A stretch of 17,153 nucleotides of DNA from NCBI GenBank assembly GCA_003156795.1, contig PMHU01000139.1:5805-22957 (forward strand), written 5' to 3'. The notes below the pieces were generated by a model that saw only the letters and a list, made by a program, of their open reading frames with translations, had not been told where the DNA came from and made no database searches. Positions 14,740 through 17,153 of the stretch are shown here, piece after piece. Each line of letters begins with the position of its first letter. The first letter of the stretch is position 1. Position numbers and translations under genes: made by a program. This DNA is from Acidimicrobiaceae bacterium. Lineage in GTDB: Bacteria > Actinomycetota > Acidimicrobiia > Acidimicrobiales > Palsa-688.

Positions 14740-14865
14740 GCTGATCCGCCGGCCGATTCAAGTCTGCCGGAGAGTTCCTTCGAGGCCCACCGCGCGGGCC
14801 CTATTCCATCGTGCCATGCGGGAGTAGGTTTTGAACAGGGTCCTTCGTGAGTTTCCGGCCGAATC

Positions 14866-15414
14866 TCAGGCCGTCGGGCCGTTGTCTCGAAATACCGCTC
14901 GCCGGTAATACCGAAGCTCGTTGACGCTCTCCAGGATGTCACCGAGGGCCCGATGGGACCCGGCCTTCTTCGGCACGTTGGCGGAGGCCTCCGGGTACCA
15001 CCGTCGGGCCAGCTCCTTGATGGTCGACACGTCTATGGAGCGGTAGTGGAGATACGACTCGACGTCGGGGAGGTAGGTGGCGAGAAATCTGCGGTCGGTC
15101 CCGATCGAGTTCCCGCACAGCGGGACCTGGCCGGTCGCAGGAATGTGCTCGCGAAGAAATGTGAGCGTGGCCTGGCCCGCTTCCTCCAGGGTGGCGGTCG
15201 AAGCTTCGATGGCGGTCAGCAGGCCGCTCTTGGTGTGCATGGCGCGCACCACGTCGTCCATCTGGGCCAGCTCGTCGGCGGTTGCGGCTATGACCAGGTC
15301 GGGTCCCTCGGCCACGACTTCAAGGTCGTCATCGGTGATAAGGGTCGCGATTTCGACGATGACGTGGCGGGTTGGGTCCAGGCCGGTCATTTCGAGATCC
15401 ATCCAGGCGAGCAC
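14866..15414 (-). CDS. orn: Oligoribonuclease (DEDDh 3'-5' exoribonuclease)
   Basis: A 182-residue cytoplasmic enzyme of normal family length that degrades 2-5 nt RNA fragments, including pGpG from c-di-GMP breakdown. All DEDDh residues are visible: D6 and E8 in WMDLEMTGLDP, D107 in GNSIGTDRRFL, H154 and D159 in SHRALGDI. The YRSIDVSTIKELARRWYP segment (124-141) is also characteristic. The start is GTG 15414; the next Met (residue 5) directly precedes the catalytic Asp and would remove the first strand. No clear Shine-Dalgarno site is seen. The gene is divergent from dut with 67 bases between the starts, which must hold both promoters. It is the only clear c-di-GMP-related enzyme in the window and lies far from the PilZ gene. 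Confidence 0.95.
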   Translation of the reverse strand: MLAWMDLEMTGLDPTRHVIVEIATLITDDDLEVVAEGPDLVIAATADELAQMDDVVRAMHTKSGLLTAIEASTATLEEAGQATLTFLREHIPATGQVPLCGNSIGTDRRFLATYLPDVESYLHYRSIDVSTIKELARRWYPEASANVPKKAGSHRALGDILESVNELRYYRRAVFRDNGPTA

Positions 15415-15481
15415 CCGTCGAACTTAGTGGCTTGGGCCTTTAGCGCCGAGCCAACACGCGGCTCAGGGCTAGTTTGGAGCG

Positions 15482-15919
15482 GTGCTCGACATAGCGGTCG
15501 TCGCCCTCGATCCGGACCTTCCACTCCCGGCGTACGCCCGTCCTGGCGACGCCGGAGCCGACCTCGTGGCCCGGGTGGGGGCGGTCGTGAAGGCAGGCGG
15601 AGGCCGGGCCCTCGTCCCGACCGGGATCCGGATGGCCATACCCGAGGGGTACGCCGGATTCGTGCAGCCTCGCAGCGGCCTCGCCTTGCGCCACGGCATA
15701 ACGCTGGCCAACAGTCCAGGTCTCATCGACTCCGGCTACCGGGACGAGTTGGCCGTGATCGTGATCAACACCGATCCCAGCGCCGACTTCGAGATCCGTC
15801 GCGGGGACCGGATCGCTCAGCTCGTCGTCCAGAAGGTGGAGCAGGCGACGTTCGTGCTGGCCGCCGCGCTCCCCGAATCGAAGCGCGGGCTGGGCGGGTT
15901 CGGCCACACAGGCGTGTAG
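15482..15919 (+). CDS. dut: dUTP diphosphatase (trimeric dUTPase)
   Basis: A 145-residue enzyme that hydrolyses dUTP to dUMP and PPi, keeping uracil out of DNA and supplying dTMP synthesis. All five motifs of the trimeric family are present: RPGDAGADL (20-28), PRSGLA (63-68), GLIDSGYRDEL (80-90, catalytic D83), RGDRIAQLV (107-115) and RGLGGFGHTG (135-144). In motif 5 a His replaces the usual Ser (GFGSTG), while the nucleotide-capping Phe remains. The start is GTG 15482, with GGAG only two bases before it; no upstream start is available because the frame reaches the orn promoter region. The downstream glycosylase gene begins six bases after the stop, so the two form a DNA-integrity operon. Confidence 0.95.
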   Translation: MLDIAVVALDPDLPLPAYARPGDAGADLVARVGAVVKAGGGRALVPTGIRMAIPEGYAGFVQPRSGLALRHGITLANSPGLIDSGYRDELAVIVINTDPSADFEIRRGDRIAQLVVQKVEQATFVLAAALPESKRGLGGFGHTGV

Positions 15920-15925
15920 AGGGCG

Positions 15926-16786
15926 ATGCCGGAGCTACCCGAAGTCGAGGCGCTCTGCTGCTTCTTGCGCGTCGAGTGCGGAGGGAAAGTGATCGAGCGG
16001 GCCGAAGTGGCAGCTCTTTCCGCCTTGAAGACCTACCAGCCACCCGTCGAGTCCCTTGTCGGCCGAACCGTCGCCGATGTCGAGCGCAAGGGCAAGTACC
16101 TGATGATCGGGACCGGCGATCTCTGGCTCGTGATGCACCTGGCCCGGGGCGGGTGGGTCCACTGGAGGGAGAAGATCCCGCCGGCGCGTGCCCGTCCGGG
16201 TCGGGGACCTCTCGCTTTGCGGTTCGGGCTGTCGGGTGGGGCCGGCTTCGACGTGACCGAGCAAGGGACCGAGAAGCGGCTGGCCTTATGGGTGGTGCGC
16301 GATCCCCTCGAGGTCGACGGCGTAGCGCGCCTCGGCCCCGACCCGCTCGGCCCGGGCTTCGGGGTCGCTGAGCTGGCTGCTCTGCTGGCCGGTCGGACCG
16401 GCAACATCAAGACCGTGCTGACCGATCAGTCTGTGATCGCGGGAGTCGGCAACGCCTACTCGGACGAGGCCTTGCACGCGGCCAAGCTGTCCCCGTTCAA
16501 GACCGCGAGCAAGCTGACCGGCGAGGAAGTGACCGCCCTCCACGCCGGGATGTTGCGGGTTCTCGGCGACGCGGTCGAACGATCTGTGGGGCTCAAAGCC
16601 GGCGGCCTCAAGTCGGAGAAGAAGAGCGGGCTCGCTGTGCATGGGCGCACGGGCCAACCCTGCCCGGTCTGCGGCGACACGGTCCGAGAAGTGTCCTTCG
16701 CCACCAAGTCCTTGCAGTACTGCCCGACCTGCCAAACCGGGGGCCGCTCCCTGGCCGACCGCCGGATGTCGCGGCTGCTCAAGTGA
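15926..16786 (+). CDS. Fpg/Nei-family DNA glycosylase, divergent actinobacterial type
   Basis: A 286-residue base-excision repair enzyme. The N-terminal MPELPEVE gives the catalytic P2 and E3. K57 in RKGKYLM matches the conserved lysine. VIAGVGNAYSDEAL (170-183) is the helix-two-turn-helix element. The C-terminal zinc finger has C246, C249, C266 and C269. Three DNA-contact elements differ from classical MutM: HLARGGW replaces HLGMSG, the RRFG intercalation loop is absent (RDPLEVDG in its place), and the zinc-finger arginine is K261. It therefore probably belongs to an Fpg/Nei subgroup with different lesion preference; I give no mutM symbol. The ATG follows the dut stop by six bases with GAGGG just upstream. 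Its stop overlaps the start of the next gene (GTGA). Confidence 0.9.
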   Translation: MPELPEVEALCCFLRVECGGKVIERAEVAALSALKTYQPPVESLVGRTVADVERKGKYLMIGTGDLWLVMHLARGGWVHWREKIPPARARPGRGPLALRFGLSGGAGFDVTEQGTEKRLALWVVRDPLEVDGVARLGPDPLGPGFGVAELAALLAGRTGNIKTVLTDQSVIAGVGNAYSDEALHAAKLSPFKTASKLTGEEVTALHAGMLRVLGDAVERSVGLKAGGLKSEKKSGLAVHGRTGQPCPVCGDTVREVSFATKSLQYCPTCQTGGRSLADRRMSRLLK

Positions 16787-17153
16787 CAGGCACGGACGAC
16801 GGCGGCGAGACCACCCACCGTGGCGTCCGATGGAGTCGAGACGACACAGGTCGGATCAGCTTCTACGACCCCGATGGGCAGCGATGGGTTGGGTGGGCCC
16901 ACGGCGTCGACGCCCCCCCTCTCCCGCCCGGATGGGATCCGAGCCACCGGGTGGCGCGGCCGGGTCGATGGACGCGCTGGAGGGTGGTCCCCCTTATCCT
17001 CACGGTGGTAGCCGTTGCCATCGCGATCGTCCAAGTTCTCCGCCCGGCGGGGGACCCGGTGGCCCAGGAGGCGAAGGCGTCGGCGGCGATGCTCGGAAGG
17101 TGTCTGGCCCAGCACGGCACCACCGGCGGTCACCCGAGATACTCGTCGACGTC
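16783..17153 (+). CDS. Hypothetical single-TM protein, N-terminal part (runs off window)
   Basis: GTG 16783 overlaps the glycosylase stop by four bases (GTGA), and the frame stays open for 123 codons to the window end. The cytoplasmic part has a Trp-rich, WW/DUF2510-like feel (GRISFYDPDGQRWVGWAHG, then PPGWDP), followed by a basic stretch and one hydrophobic helix (VVPLILTVVAVAIAIVQVL, about residues 67-85). The visible remainder is probably extracytoplasmic and includes CLAQHG. I do not recognise a family. The overlap and the coherent topology support a real gene co-translated with the glycosylase; a functional link to DNA repair is not implied. Confidence 0.75.
   Translation, partial: MTGTDDGGETTHRGVRWSRDDTGRISFYDPDGQRWVGWAHGVDAPPLPPGWDPSHRVARPGRWTRWRVVPLILTVVAVAIAIVQVLRPAGDPVAQEAKASAAMLGRCLAQHGTTGGHPRYSST

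Noticed and set aside
14749..14770. Inverted repeat CCGGC/GCCGG as a terminator of orn
   Set aside because: Five-base arms with a 12-base loop and no T-run; likely chance. The 137-base gap between orn and the small gene shows no tRNA either.
1..17153. CRISPR arrays, insertion sequences, tRNA/rRNA genes or a prophage
   Set aside because: No repeated spacer-repeat pattern, transposase, integrase, cloverleaf or rRNA stretch was found on reading both strands.

Overview
The window is a dense, high-GC stretch of bacterial chromosome with about 16 genes, many overlapping by a few bases. Gene content (an actinobacterial-type Fpg/Nei glycosylase, oligoribonuclease, an MMPL transporter, frequent GTG starts, weak or absent Shine-Dalgarno sites) suggests an actinobacterium. 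A deep-branching class such as Acidimicrobiia would fit the type IV-like prepilins, but that placement is inference. I see no mobile element, CRISPR array, rRNA or tRNA, and no gene-free stretch longer than 300 bases.

Layout. (1) 1-390: the C-terminal end of an MMPL-family membrane transporter on the plus strand. (2) 394-4576, minus strand: a three-gene, translationally coupled operon. It encodes a polytopic membrane protein fused to a SCO1/SenC copper-chaperone domain, then a lipoprotein with Asp-box (BNR) beta-propeller signatures, then a CtaG-type cytochrome c oxidase assembly protein. It reads as a copper-delivery module for a haem-copper oxidase, with the lipoprotein as an unassigned member. 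(3) 4737-5318: a PilZ-domain protein with a strong Shine-Dalgarno site and a hairpin in its leader. It converges on (4) 5324-9232, minus strand, three overlapping genes for prepilin-like proteins: one large prepilin with Ig/carboxypeptidase-regulatory-like domains, one PilW/PulJ-like, and one PilX/GspK-like with a cysteine-rich ectodomain. These look like minor pilins of a type IV pilus or pseudopilus. The PilZ protein could link them to c-di-GMP.

(5) 9385-11460, minus: prolyl oligopeptidase. (6) 11576-14358, plus: a VOC/glyoxalase-fold protein, a fusion of a biotinyl carrier domain to an acyl-CoA carboxyltransferase without any biotin carboxylase nearby, and MsrB, spaced as an operon. (7) 14387-14728, minus: a small basic orphan protein. 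(8) 14866-15414, minus: oligoribonuclease, divergent from (9) 15482 to the end, plus: dUTPase, an Fpg/Nei-like DNA glycosylase, and the start of a one-TM protein that runs off the window.

The most interesting items are the membrane-SCO fusion with its propeller lipoprotein partner and CtaG, the carrier-carboxyltransferase fusion with its unresolved start, the prepilin with an adhesin-like head, and the Fpg-like enzyme with replaced DNA-reading residues. All calls come from reading the sequence and recalled family features; no database search was run.
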